A stretch of 51,520 bases of DNA from Candidatus Nitrosopumilus sp. (GTDB lineage Archaea > Thermoproteota > Nitrososphaeria > Nitrososphaerales > Nitrososphaeraceae): positions 1-51,520 of the forward strand of contig JACDCB010000013.1 in assembly GCA_013694585.1 (NCBI GenBank), read 5' to 3'. Below, one piece after another: positions 26,593 to 35,561 of this stretch (the first letter of the stretch is position 1; the number at the start of each line of letters is the position of its first letter). The position numbers and the translations under genes were made by a program. The notes beneath the pieces were generated by a model. It had not been told where the DNA came from. It saw only the letters and a program-made list of their open reading frames with translations, and did not search any database.

Positions 26593-27133
26593 GGGACATC
26601 AGACAATTTGCATGCTTTGGTAGTAGATAGAGTTTGATTTTAAAACTATTGTCTCTCCTGATTAATCATGTTAGGATTTGTGGCAGTTGAAAAATCAAAG
26701 ATAAATCTCGATCCTAGAAGTATGTTTATCCCCGTTCGCTCGAGAAGGTGCGAGCTTTTACTGTATCAAAACAATAAACATTGCGCATCCACCTATGATG
26801 CATTATTTAATGAATACGCATACTCAAAAAAAAATGATTACAAGAACCTAAAGGTCTACTCTATGCTCAGATGCTAAAATATTTAACCATCAAAAAGCGC
26901 TAGCATAAAAGTATCCTCTTGTGAATTATAAAAACAGTTAACCTTATTATTGTAAATTTAGAATTATTCACAGATGCGATGCGATTTTTAATCAATTTTC
27001 ATACTACTATATGAGTAAATGGTTAACATATTCACTTGAAAGGTGAACATAAGATAAAAATTGTATATATCACTTAACATTCTACGAAAGTTTTTTTAAT
27101 TTAAAATATGTAATGTAAACTAGATCATCATAA
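26593..27133. other. Intergenic region with a doubtful 69-codon frame
   Basis: About 540 AT-rich bases. An ATG-started frame of 69 codons (26668-26877) gives an unfamiliar, low-complexity-free protein with basic and Tyr-rich stretches (SRRCELLLYQNN). It has no clear promoter spacing or ribosome-binding site and may not be expressed. Inside it GCTCG (26738-26742) can pair with CGAGC (26751-26755). The right end carries the TATA box of the OB-fold gene at 27101-27108. Confidence 0.35.
27101..27108 (+). promoter_or_regulatory. TATA-like element of the OB-fold protein gene
   Basis: TTAAAATA, predicting a transcript start near 27130. This is just before a TTG at 27134 and about 25 bases before the first ATG (27155), so it does not decide between the two starts. 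Confidence 0.4.
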
Positions 27134-28576
27134 TTGGCACTAGACTATAATAAAATGATTGAAATAATATTGGAAGAAAAACAGGACCTAAATTTTGAGA
27201 AATTAAAGGAAATGATTGAAGAAAAAAAGACCAATGTGGGTGCAGGGTATTTGACTGACCAGGGAGCATTATTCCTAGTGGCCGCAGATCTCGGTATTTC
27301 TTTGGAAAAAACTCCAAAATCAGAATATAGTCTTAAAGATGTATTCGTTGGCGCCAGGGATGTGACTACTGTCGGTAGAATTATGAGCATTAATCCAATC
27401 AAGATATTTTTAAAAAGGGATTCAAATCAGGAATCAAGGAATAGAATTATCAATATTTATGATAAGGATTCAAATGTCAAAGTAAAACTCTGGGATGATT
27501 TTGTAGATCTACCTGAACATCTTGATCTAAAACTTGGAGATTTGATTAAAGTTTCAAAGGGGCAGGTCAAAGCTGGGATGGATAATAAACCCATTATCAA
27601 CTTGAGCAGTAACGGGTCAATTGAAATTGTTTTAGAAGGTGGAAAATATCAAATTCCTTTACTCTCTGAGATTACACAAACGATTGATGAACTTGATGTC
27701 CCAAAGGAAAATATGGTTATTTCTGGAAGAATTACTTCGGATCCGAGGATATCCGCATTCACCAATAGTAGAGGAGAACGTGCAAAATCCCTCCACATTG
27801 AGTTATCAAATGATAACGACACGAGGAAAATTCGATCGATCATTTGGAATATTAATGAAGAAAAGGTACCAAAGTCTTTGACGATAGGTTCAAAAATCAA
27901 ATTGATCAGCGTGAAGACCAAAATAGGCAACCCTAATTTTAGTAACGGTGATTTAGAAATACACGGTGATGAGGGTACGGGATTTGAATTTATAGAACAA
28001 ATAGAACCTTTGGAGAACTACACATTGAGGATTATCTCTGCAAGGATCGATCCATCAGAGAGGAAAATGCATTGTATGGCAATAGACAAAGATAGAAAGT
28101 CATATTTATTATTAATAGATATTAAACTATTTGATATTCAAATTGAAACGGATGACGTAATTGAATGTTATCCTAATAGAGTTCTTGGAAATACAATTGA
28201 AATAACGGATCAAGATTCTTATGTCCAGATTTTGAAGGAGGACAAAGATATACCAGGGACTGGACAGTTTGAAAGCAAAATAATGGATATAGATAGCATG
28301 AACACGCCATATGTAGTCGAGGTTATTGTTCTTCAGAATCCAAATAAGATGGATGTTAACACTAAGAGTGGCGAAATAGTGTCAGTTGCAGACACGATAG
28401 TGGGCGACGACACTGGAGAAATCAGGTTGGTTGGTTGGAGAGAGAGTAGTAGTTTAGTAAGTGAACTCAAGATAGGTGAAAGGGTAAGAATTTTAGCAGT
28501 AAACGCAGCAAGTGGCAAAGAAGGAAATATGGAGTTATCCCTTAAACCTTATTCAAATATTATGAAAATAAGTTAA
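27134..28576 (+). CDS. RPA-like single-stranded DNA-binding protein with several OB folds
   Basis: Probable replication protein A homologue, 480 residues, that coats single-stranded DNA in replication and repair. Three OB-fold stretches can be followed. The first is near 75-145 (VGRIMSINPIKIF, then VKLWDD). The second is near 190-270 (ISGRITSDPRISAFTNSRGERAKSLHIELS, then RSIIWN). The third is near 390-470 (YVVEVIVLQNPNKMD, then GDDTGEIRLVGWRE). No zinc finger is present, unlike euryarchaeal RPA41. The start is a TTG (MALDYNKM) with nearly leaderless spacing, or the ATG at 27155. An OB-fold RNA-binding role cannot be excluded. Confidence 0.85.
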   Translation: MALDYNKMIEIILEEKQDLNFEKLKEMIEEKKTNVGAGYLTDQGALFLVAADLGISLEKTPKSEYSLKDVFVGARDVTTVGRIMSINPIKIFLKRDSNQESRNRIINIYDKDSNVKVKLWDDFVDLPEHLDLKLGDLIKVSKGQVKAGMDNKPIINLSSNGSIEIVLEGGKYQIPLLSEITQTIDELDVPKENMVISGRITSDPRISAFTNSRGERAKSLHIELSNDNDTRKIRSIIWNINEEKVPKSLTIGSKIKLISVKTKIGNPNFSNGDLEIHGDEGTGFEFIEQIEPLENYTLRIISARIDPSERKMHCMAIDKDRKSYLLLIDIKLFDIQIETDDVIECYPNRVLGNTIEITDQDSYVQILKEDKDIPGTGQFESKIMDIDSMNTPYVVEVIVLQNPNKMDVNTKSGEIVSVADTIVGDDTGEIRLVGWRESSSLVSELKIGERVRILAVNAASGKEGNMELSLKPYSNIMKIS

Positions 28577-28631
28577 GATAGGCAAGAGGGATCATAATTA
28601 CATAATGATTATAAAAAAAAGACAAATTTCA

Positions 28632-31424
28632 TCAATTATCCCAAAATCCTCTAGTCATTACATATTGTTTTTCAGCTTCATAGATTGTTTTCAACAAGTT
28701 CTCATCATCAGTATAGTTACGCAAGATCCTAGCACAAGTATCAGCTCCAATTCCATGACCCGATAACACAAAAACGGCCATTTTCCCAAAATTATTTATT
28801 AAAGAAGCTATTTTCCAGGCCCTATCAAATTTATGTTCTTCATCTTTTGAGAGCAAAGCTCCAGTAATTTTCCGACCAATAATATTACCCAGATCGCCAT
28901 CCTTCCAAAAAGTAGCCGCGACTAATTTGGATTTACAGAATGGACAACCCAATTTGCTAGGTATATCCTTAGTTTCAAATATCCTTTCCCATTTGCCACA
29001 TCGCATGCAAATTAACTTATGCTTTGTTTTGGTCAAGCGTTCCTTTACCAATTCTAATATCCCATTTTCTATGCCAAGTGGGGCCGAAATTGATTTCTTA
29101 GAGCGTGATAAGATAGGTTGAGCCAGTCCGGAAAATTCACGAGTGTCTACCCAGTGTAAATTGATGGCTCCAGATTTTATATCCTTAATTATTTGGGATG
29201 TCTTTTTTACATCATACTTATCGTGGATTAATTCCCTAATGGATTCCTTACTAAGAGAGGTCTTATAATATCTATCGTAAAGCATGCGAGCCACCCTTTT
29301 ATCGTAAATAGACTCTTTTTTTATAATTCCAAATCGCTTTGCTACACCCCACACTTTCCAATTGATATTATACGTTCCACTAAAAGAGGCTATTAGTACT
29401 GATTCCACATCAAATTCATCATCAAACAATGAAAAAATATGATTCTGTCTTAATCTGATATTCACAGAACTTAATAATATCCTATATGGATCTGATCTAG
29501 TTTCAATTATATAACCAGTCTTTGATGAAAGGAATGTAGACAGTAATGAACCTAAGGTGTTATTGATTTTTGAACCAAGGGTACTGTGGATTACTATAAT
29601 ACTTTCGGTAGGTATAGTCTCAAAGACCAGATTCGAGGAATCTGGAATGATATCCAGCGATTTCATATTCTTTGACATATTATCTATTATCTTCGGATCT
29701 GTATCAGAGAAACTAACATCAATTTTTTTGGAATTCTCTGACCTAATTTTTTTTCTTAATTTGCCTACCATCATCGCAGTTTCATAATCGACTGGTATCA
29801 TCTCCCCTACCCAATATGGAACATTAATTGGAGCACCGCTTAGAGGTTCAACGTGAACTTGAAATTTCCCCTCATCTATTACTAATATTCTCCATTGTGA
29901 GCCTTTTAAGACAAAGACATTCCCTTTTTCTCCGTAATCTCCCACAAATTGTTGATCCAAAGTACCTATTCTCTTTTTTGATATCGAATCAATTACTTCG
30001 AACTTTACAATGTGTGGTATAGTTGAAACATTTTCATAATAGTATCTATAAGACTTTCCAGTCCTTGTAATATGTTTTTTTTCCACGTCTAATCGGATTA
30101 GAAAACTATTTACGAGTATATTTATACAATCGATGAAATCAAAATATGATAGCGATCTGAATAAGTGAGCAGAAGAAAAGGCATCATATAATTTTTCTAA
30201 ATTCAACTTTTCTCTAGTTTGCAACGTCATTCCGACTATATTATGTGCCAACACATCGAGTGGACATTCATGTGGAATTTGATCTTCAATGGATCCTCTT
30301 CTAACTCTTTGGATTATACTCAGTGACTCTAAAAAATCATCATAGTTATTTGTAATTATCAACCCCTTAGCTGATGATCTCCGAGTATGCCTACTACGGC
30401 CAATCCTTTGTATCAATTTTGATACCTGTCTTGGGGATCCATAATGTATTACAAGATCAATTGATCCGATATCTAATCCCAATTCAAGGGAAGAGGTACA
30501 TACCACAATTCCAACGAAACCACTCCTCAAAAAATTTTCAGTTTCTTCTCGAGCATCTCTGGATAGAGAACCATGATGGACCTGAACTTGTAAATTACTC
30601 TGATTTTTCAACACGGTACTCATAAATTCAGATTCATCCCTGGTATTGGTAAATAACAAAACAGAAGAGTCTGAATGAGTTTTAGATACATAGTCTAAAA
30701 TATAGGTAGAAACTTCTTTAATTGATCCATCTACATGTTTAAGATCAAGATCGTATTTCCTAAGTGTTTTATCTACCAAGATTGCACATTTTCTTTTTTT
30801 TCCTACCAAAAAACGAGCTGTTTCAGCAAGATTTCCAACAGTAGCTGAAATACCTATTCTACAAAAGCCAGTAGAAAAAAAAGTCAGACGTTCGAGGCAC
30901 AATGACAGATAAGATCCTCGTTTGGACGATATGATCTCGTGGATTTCATCAATGATAACCCATCTTACCGTTTTTAGTAAATGACCCATCTTTTCATTAA
31001 CTAGCATAATTGCCAAGGATTCCGGAGTTGTTATCAGTATGTCCGGTGGATTTTGATAAATTTTTTTACGCTTGGTGTATGAAGTGTCGCCATGTCTTAT
31101 TTCGACTTTTAGATTTTCGGAAGTTGCATACTTCATGATTCTTCTAAAAACGTCGTTGTTGAGTGAGCGTTGTGGAGTAACATACAGACATCTTATACCT
31201 TCGCCACCCGCTGATTCCCCACCTTCAGCATCAGCCAACATAGTAATTACAGGAATTATAGCAGATTCAGTTTTTCCCGAACCTGTAGGAGCTACCAATA
31301 AAGAATCCCGCCTTCGTACCAAGACCTTATATGACTGGTTCTGGATGGAAGTTAATTTTGCAAAAGATTCTTTTGAAAATTTATTTAATATATGTTGTTC
31401 TAACTGAGCGTAACTACTTTTCAA
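28632..31424 (-). CDS. Lhr-type superfamily 2 helicase
   Basis: Large DEAD/DEAH-box helicase of 930 residues. Walker A is APTGSGKT (45-52), motif II DEIH (159-162), then SATVGN (motif III). The helicase C domain has GFVGIVVCTSSLELGLDIGSIDLVIHYGSPRQVSKLIQRIGRSRHTR. A winged-helix and long beta-rich domain typical of Lhr-core follow. Near residues 800-840 there is a Cys4 zinc-ribbon-like unit (CMRCG and CPFCK). Lhr proteins unwind DNA or RNA:DNA duplexes in repair or RNA metabolism. The gene overlaps a small membrane-protein gene at its start by 11 bases. Confidence 0.92.
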   Translation of the reverse strand: MKSSYAQLEQHILNKFSKESFAKLTSIQNQSYKVLVRRRDSLLVAPTGSGKTESAIIPVITMLADAEGGESAGGEGIRCLYVTPQRSLNNDVFRRIMKYATSENLKVEIRHGDTSYTKRKKIYQNPPDILITTPESLAIMLVNEKMGHLLKTVRWVIIDEIHEIISSKRGSYLSLCLERLTFFSTGFCRIGISATVGNLAETARFLVGKKRKCAILVDKTLRKYDLDLKHVDGSIKEVSTYILDYVSKTHSDSSVLLFTNTRDESEFMSTVLKNQSNLQVQVHHGSLSRDAREETENFLRSGFVGIVVCTSSLELGLDIGSIDLVIHYGSPRQVSKLIQRIGRSRHTRRSSAKGLIITNNYDDFLESLSIIQRVRRGSIEDQIPHECPLDVLAHNIVGMTLQTREKLNLEKLYDAFSSAHLFRSLSYFDFIDCINILVNSFLIRLDVEKKHITRTGKSYRYYYENVSTIPHIVKFEVIDSISKKRIGTLDQQFVGDYGEKGNVFVLKGSQWRILVIDEGKFQVHVEPLSGAPINVPYWVGEMIPVDYETAMMVGKLRKKIRSENSKKIDVSFSDTDPKIIDNMSKNMKSLDIIPDSSNLVFETIPTESIIVIHSTLGSKINNTLGSLLSTFLSSKTGYIIETRSDPYRILLSSVNIRLRQNHIFSLFDDEFDVESVLIASFSGTYNINWKVWGVAKRFGIIKKESIYDKRVARMLYDRYYKTSLSKESIRELIHDKYDVKKTSQIIKDIKSGAINLHWVDTREFSGLAQPILSRSKKSISAPLGIENGILELVKERLTKTKHKLICMRCGKWERIFETKDIPSKLGCPFCKSKLVAATFWKDGDLGNIIGRKITGALLSKDEEHKFDRAWKIASLINNFGKMAVFVLSGHGIGADTCARILRNYTDDENLLKTIYEAEKQYVMTRGFWDN

Positions 31425-31611
31425 CTCTATCAGGCTGTTGATTTTGCTTAAATTTAGAACCCTTTTTATTAATTTTTTCTATTACTCTAGATTTTTCAAC
31501 AATATTGCCTTGACCCCTAAAGAAAAACTCATAAGCAAATATACAAATCAAAGCGGCAACAAATATTATGATTGATGACGAAAAAACCACATTGTCAAAA
31601 TAATCTGCCAT
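31414..31611 (-). CDS. Small single-pass membrane protein
   Basis: A 65-residue protein, not recognised. One membrane helix (about residues 9-29, VFSSSIIIFVAALICIFAYEFF) is followed by a strongly basic cytoplasmic tail (EKINKKGSKFKQNQQPDR). Its last codons overlap the start of the Lhr helicase by 11 bases, so the two are translationally coupled. The size and layout recall small adaptor or translocase-type proteins, but no family is assigned. Confidence 0.6.
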   Translation of the reverse strand: MADYFDNVVFSSSIIIFVAALICIFAYEFFFRGQGNIVEKSRVIEKINKKGSKFKQNQQPDRVEK

Positions 31612-31741
31612 AGTTTGGACTAATAGATATTGGTAATCATCTTATAAATATGTTAAACATCAATAGAAAAATAAAGAAATAGGTTTTTATATTCAAAAGT
31701 TCCTTGTTAATTGTTTTACTATTTGATTTTAATCAAAAACT

Positions 31742-33646
31742 GTGATTCAATTGTACTCGAGGTCCTTTGAATCGAGCCAGAACTTGCAAGAAAGTCAATC
31801 TGTAATGGCAACAATTTTACAGAATCTTCCTAAAGAATGTTCTCTGACCAAAATTGAATATGAGGGTCCTAGAATCGCCCTCCACACAAACAAACCTCAA
31901 TTTTTACTCGAGAATAACAAAATACTGTCTAATATAGTAGGCCAAATAAAAAAACGAATAGTATTAAGGATCGATGAAACCATCAGAATTGACGAGAGCG
32001 AAGTTCAAAAAGTAGCTGAAAAGCATGTTCCTCAGGAATCAGGCATAACTGAAATATTGTTTGATCCTGCGTTGGGAGAAGCCACTATATTTGTAAAAAA
32101 AATATCTGAAATAATAAAAGATGAAAAGATCATAAATAATATCATCTTAGAATCAGGTTGGAAAATATCATTTAAAAAGACCCCAAAAAACATGGTCACA
32201 ATCAAGAATATTAACAAGATTATTAGAAATGCTTCAGACTATCGCATTCAGTTTTATAAGAGAATAGGTGAGAAAATATTTCGTGAAAAATTAGATCCAA
32301 ATATTGAGGCCAATTTGAACTCATTGGGAGGATTTGCAGAAATAGGTAGATCGTCAATGATATTGAGCACCAATGAAAGTAACGTTTTACTGGATTGTGG
32401 TATGAACATATATACCAAAGATCCTCTGTCTAGGTTTCCACGATTTGATTCAACTGGAATCAAGCTTTCTGAAATCGATGCTGTTTTGTTAACACATGCG
32501 CATTTTGACCATATAGGATTTTTGCCTATGTTATTCAAGTACGGTTACGATGGTCCTGTATATTGTACAGAGCCCACTTCGTACCTAATGTATATTCTTT
32601 ATAGGGAGTACATCAAACATTCCGGATCTGAAGCACATTATACGGACAAGGAATTCGAAAAGATTTTTTCGCATCTAATTCATCTAAATTATAATATCGT
32701 TACGGATGTTTCTCCTGATATTAAAGTTACATTTTACAATGCGGGACATGTTATTGGTTCTTCGTCATTTCATCTCCATATAGGAAATGGAGATCACAAT
32801 TTTGTTTATACTGGGGATATAAAATTTGGAAAAAGTTCATATTTGGAAAATGCAGTATGGAACTTCCCCAGAGTAGAGACACTACTAATTGAAGGAACAA
32901 ATGGTGGGAGAGAAGACTCATATTTGTCTCGAGAAGATGCACAAGAAAGATTAATAGAAGTTATCAATAAGGTGATCAGGAATCAAAAATTAGTTTTGAT
33001 GCCCGCTCAGTTAATTGGAACCTCTCAAGAATTACTCATTACACTGGATATGCTTATTAAACAAAAAAAAATAATGAAATGCAAATTATATATTGAAAAG
33101 TTGATAACCGAAATCAATTCCACACACGAATTCAACTTGGAATTCTTAAATCGAGAGTTACAACAATCCATCATTTCGAATGATTATAATCCCTTCCGCT
33201 CTAAAAATATAGCATCAATTTTAGACATAACTACACAAAAGTTGGACCCGGGCATCATCATTTATCCTTCTTCAATGTTAAATTGCAGCTACTCCAAGGA
33301 TTACTTAAAAAGGATATCAGGTGATCCTGGAAATTTGATAATTTTCACGTCGAAACCAACGGGTATGACATTAGGGAAAGAAATTATGGATGGGCAAAGA
33401 AAGTTATCTTTAAACGACGAAGACTTTGAGATAAGGTGCGCTATTGAAACAATGTATTCATTTAATTCGCATTCTGATTTTAATCAACTAAATGCATACA
33501 TTTCTAGACTTAGACCGAAGCTTAGAAAAATATTGGTAAATCACGGCGAGAGATCCAAAGTGCAAAACTTTTCTGGTTATTCTAGCAAGGTTCATAACAT
33601 TTCAACACAGTACTTGCAAAATCAAGAATCCATAAAATTATTGTAA
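31742..33646 (+). CDS. Divergent aCPSF1/FttA-type beta-CASP metallo-beta-lactamase nuclease paralogue
   Basis: KH-domain beta-CASP protein of 634 residues, the size of archaeal aCPSF1 (FttA), the factor that cleaves RNA for transcription termination. The metal motif THAHFDH (251-257), NAGHVIGS, YTGD, the motif A acid in IEGT, HSDFNQL and VNHGE are kept, so it is probably a working nuclease. It differs from canonical aCPSF1 in several places. The KH2 GxxG loop is lost (KKISEIIKDEK where GKxG is expected), EGTNGG replaces ESTYGG, and GTSQE replaces GRAQE. It is therefore likely a second, specialised copy. The start is GTG; an ATG at 31805 is an alternative. Confidence 0.85.
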   Translation: MIQLYSRSFESSQNLQESQSVMATILQNLPKECSLTKIEYEGPRIALHTNKPQFLLENNKILSNIVGQIKKRIVLRIDETIRIDESEVQKVAEKHVPQESGITEILFDPALGEATIFVKKISEIIKDEKIINNIILESGWKISFKKTPKNMVTIKNINKIIRNASDYRIQFYKRIGEKIFREKLDPNIEANLNSLGGFAEIGRSSMILSTNESNVLLDCGMNIYTKDPLSRFPRFDSTGIKLSEIDAVLLTHAHFDHIGFLPMLFKYGYDGPVYCTEPTSYLMYILYREYIKHSGSEAHYTDKEFEKIFSHLIHLNYNIVTDVSPDIKVTFYNAGHVIGSSSFHLHIGNGDHNFVYTGDIKFGKSSYLENAVWNFPRVETLLIEGTNGGREDSYLSREDAQERLIEVINKVIRNQKLVLMPAQLIGTSQELLITLDMLIKQKKIMKCKLYIEKLITEINSTHEFNLEFLNRELQQSIISNDYNPFRSKNIASILDITTQKLDPGIIIYPSSMLNCSYSKDYLKRISGDPGNLIIFTSKPTGMTLGKEIMDGQRKLSLNDEDFEIRCAIETMYSFNSHSDFNQLNAYISRLRPKLRKILVNHGERSKVQNFSGYSSKVHNISTQYLQNQESIKLL

Positions 33647-33671
33647 TGTAGCAAACTGTTAAAGATGGTCA

Positions 33672-33959
33672 TCAAGGTGTATCTTGATTGCTTTGCCATA
33701 TTTTTACTTCAGGAGGTGTAATTATAATACGTTCTTCACCCAATCTTGCAATATCGCCCCCTAATATGGTAACGGATTTATAAAGATCTTCCACGACTAA
33801 TTTAAGCTCTCCAACGTCTCTCTGTGCCAATGGTGTTATTCTGATAATAATTATCATATTTTTTTCGATATCTCTTTTAATTTCAACAATATCTTTTGAA
33901 TTACGAAGTGTAAATGTCTTTAAATAAATAGGCCTTTCCCCAATTTTCTTTGCTTGCAT
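33672..33959 (-). CDS. sepF: SepF-like cell-division protein
   Basis: Small protein (95 residues) of the SepF/DUF552 family, which in other archaea anchors FtsZ to the membrane. The core reads YLKTFTLRNSKDIVEIKRDIE, then MIIIIRITPLAQRDVGELKLVVEDL and SVTILGGDIARLGEERIIITPPEVKIW, the archaeal SepF pattern. The usual N-terminal amphipathic membrane-targeting helix is hardly present, so membrane binding is doubtful. It lies downstream of the PP-loop gene on the same strand, separated by 83 bases. Thaumarchaeota divide mainly with Cdv proteins, so the role here is open. Confidence 0.82.
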   Translation of the reverse strand: MQAKKIGERPIYLKTFTLRNSKDIVEIKRDIEKNMIIIIRITPLAQRDVGELKLVVEDLYKSVTILGGDIARLGEERIIITPPEVKIWQSNQDTP

Positions 33960-34042
33960 TTTATCAGATATATAATTAGTGTGTAAACTACTTGATTAAT
34001 ATGAAGATTGAAAGATATTAGCCGCAATATATAGTAGTATAT

Positions 34043-35152
34043 TCAAATTCTGTAATCTTCTACTTCATTTTTTGTGCATGGTTGAGATGATATTGTCCTA
34101 AGTAATTTTTGTCTTCTATTAACCACTGAAACTTCGTACTTATCTTCCGCTTCCGTATCAGAGTAACGCAAGGTAATCCTTATGGATAATTCCAATAGGT
34201 TCTTATGTTTTCGTAAATCTGGATGGACATTTAGTCTCAATATAGATGTTGGACCTGGAACTGTCACCGGCTGTACTAAATAATCAGTATCATTGCACAA
34301 GGATTTTATCATTTCATTCTCAGCATGATTCCGCCCTACAATTAGTTTTGACAAGGAGTTTAGTCTAAAGTGCCTACCTATTTTCAAGAGTTCTACATCA
34401 TTGATACTTGGCTCCGGAACAGAAAATTTGAATAGATCCCTAACTCTTTTTGAAAATTGAGGATCTGTTAAAAGACATCCACCAGCAGAATTAGGCGGGT
34501 CTGCGATTCCATATTTATCGGCTAAATCTAGTTGGCCTTTCCTAGAACGTCCTCGTATGGATCCAAGCATTGAACGATTTATTAATCCATTGTTTTCCGG
34601 ATTTGTTAAGGGCAACAACCGTGCCGATAATGGTCTAAGCACCTTCCCTTCCATTTGAGTGCCTTTTTCAATGATAGATAGAGCGTTTGAATTTTGACTC
34701 ATCGGTCTCTGATGTAGGACTTCACCGGTAATGATAAAATCGGCTCCAATTTCTTCCATGTGTTTCTTAGCTTCATCGTACATCATCATTCTACAGTCAA
34801 TACAAGGATTCATCCCAGAACCATATCCATGTTTAGGATTCTTTAACATGGTGAGGTATTCCTTTCCTAAGTAAACGGTTTTCAACTTGATGTCAAGTTC
34901 AGAGGCAACTTCTAGAACCTTATGTCCACACCCCTTCCCACAATCAAAATCGCAGAAAGGCGTCTTAATCGCAACTGCCTCCACCTCAATACCTTGTTCC
35001 TTCATCATCCTAACTGCCAAGTGGCTGTCTAGACCTCCCGATAATAATGCTACTGCCTTAGTTTTTTCCTTATCAGTTGTATCTTTGGTACAATGGTTAA
35101 GCAGTTCTTTTTTTTCTTCCGATATGGATTTCGTTGAAGTTGATTTGAACAT
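34043..35152 (-). CDS. PP-loop ATPase, probable RNA or sulfur-transfer enzyme
   Basis: ATP-pyrophosphatase-fold protein of 369 residues related to MnmA/ThiI-type tRNA thiolation enzymes. The PP-loop SGGLDS is at 38-43. There are many cysteines: Cys67, Cys71 and Cys75 in TPFCDFDCGKGC, Cys117-x2-Cys120 in NPCIDC, and Cys226 in SAGGCLLTDP. The CxxC plus distant Cys arrangement resembles cluster-bearing sulfur transferases. The conserved ITGEVLHQRPMSQ motif is found in this TrmU-like group. It follows pop5 by 43 bases, within an RNA-processing gene string, which supports a tRNA target. The exact substrate is unknown. Confidence 0.8.
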   Translation of the reverse strand: MFKSTSTKSISEEKKELLNHCTKDTTDKEKTKAVALLSGGLDSHLAVRMMKEQGIEVEAVAIKTPFCDFDCGKGCGHKVLEVASELDIKLKTVYLGKEYLTMLKNPKHGYGSGMNPCIDCRMMMYDEAKKHMEEIGADFIITGEVLHQRPMSQNSNALSIIEKGTQMEGKVLRPLSARLLPLTNPENNGLINRSMLGSIRGRSRKGQLDLADKYGIADPPNSAGGCLLTDPQFSKRVRDLFKFSVPEPSINDVELLKIGRHFRLNSLSKLIVGRNHAENEMIKSLCNDTDYLVQPVTVPGPTSILRLNVHPDLRKHKNLLELSIRITLRYSDTEAEDKYEVSVVNRRQKLLRTISSQPCTKNEVEDYRI

Positions 35153-35195
35153 TATATCTCGAATTGAATATATTTGCTTAATGTCATCTTTATAC

Positions 35196-35561
35196 TTAGC
35201 TATCTTTGAAGCTAAACGTGAGGTCTTTTTGATTTTCAGAAACGTAGTTCAAGAACACTAGGATTTTTTTTTTGAGTTGCTTTAGTGTACCTGATATAGA
35301 GATAATCATCAATTCCAATTCAATAAGGCTCAGAGATATCAATATATTAGTCAAAGATTCCAATCGGCATTTTAATATGACAATATCATTTGGATTATTG
35401 TTAATCTTGATAATTCGGATGTTGGCATTACTATAATCAATTGATCCAAATAATCCCAAATATCTATTAGAAAGTTCTTCTAGAATACCAGGTTTATTTG
35501 AAGATAGGCGATCGGATAAATAAATTCCAATATAACGATATTTTTTTTTAGAGAGGGTCAT
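35196..35561 (-). CDS. rnp2: RNase P protein component 2 (Pop5)
   Basis: Protein subunit of archaeal RNase P, which trims 5' leaders from pre-tRNA; 121 residues. The N-terminal KKKYRYIGIYLSD and the C-terminal ISGTLKQLKKK match the Pop5 pattern (KRYRYIAF and SGTIKKAK); between them lies a ferredoxin-like fold. Pop5 works as a dimer with Rpp30, whose gene overlaps its start by 14 bases. The neighbouring COG1325 and eS1 genes give the known archaeal RNA-processing superoperon. The sequence is divergent, and context adds to the confidence. Confidence 0.82.
   Translation of the reverse strand: MTLSKKKYRYIGIYLSDRLSSNKPGILEELSNRYLGLFGSIDYSNANIRIIKINNNPNDIVILKCRLESLTNILISLSLIELELMIISISGTLKQLKKKILVFLNYVSENQKDLTFSFKDS

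Noticed and set aside
26738-26755. Short GCTCG/CGAGC inverted repeat as a regulatory hairpin
   Set aside because: Only five base pairs around an eight-base loop, with no T-tract or gene end next to it; likely chance.
26668-26877. 69-codon ATG-started frame
   Set aside because: No recognisable pattern, no promoter at proper distance and no ribosome-binding site; kept only as a note in the intergenic entry.
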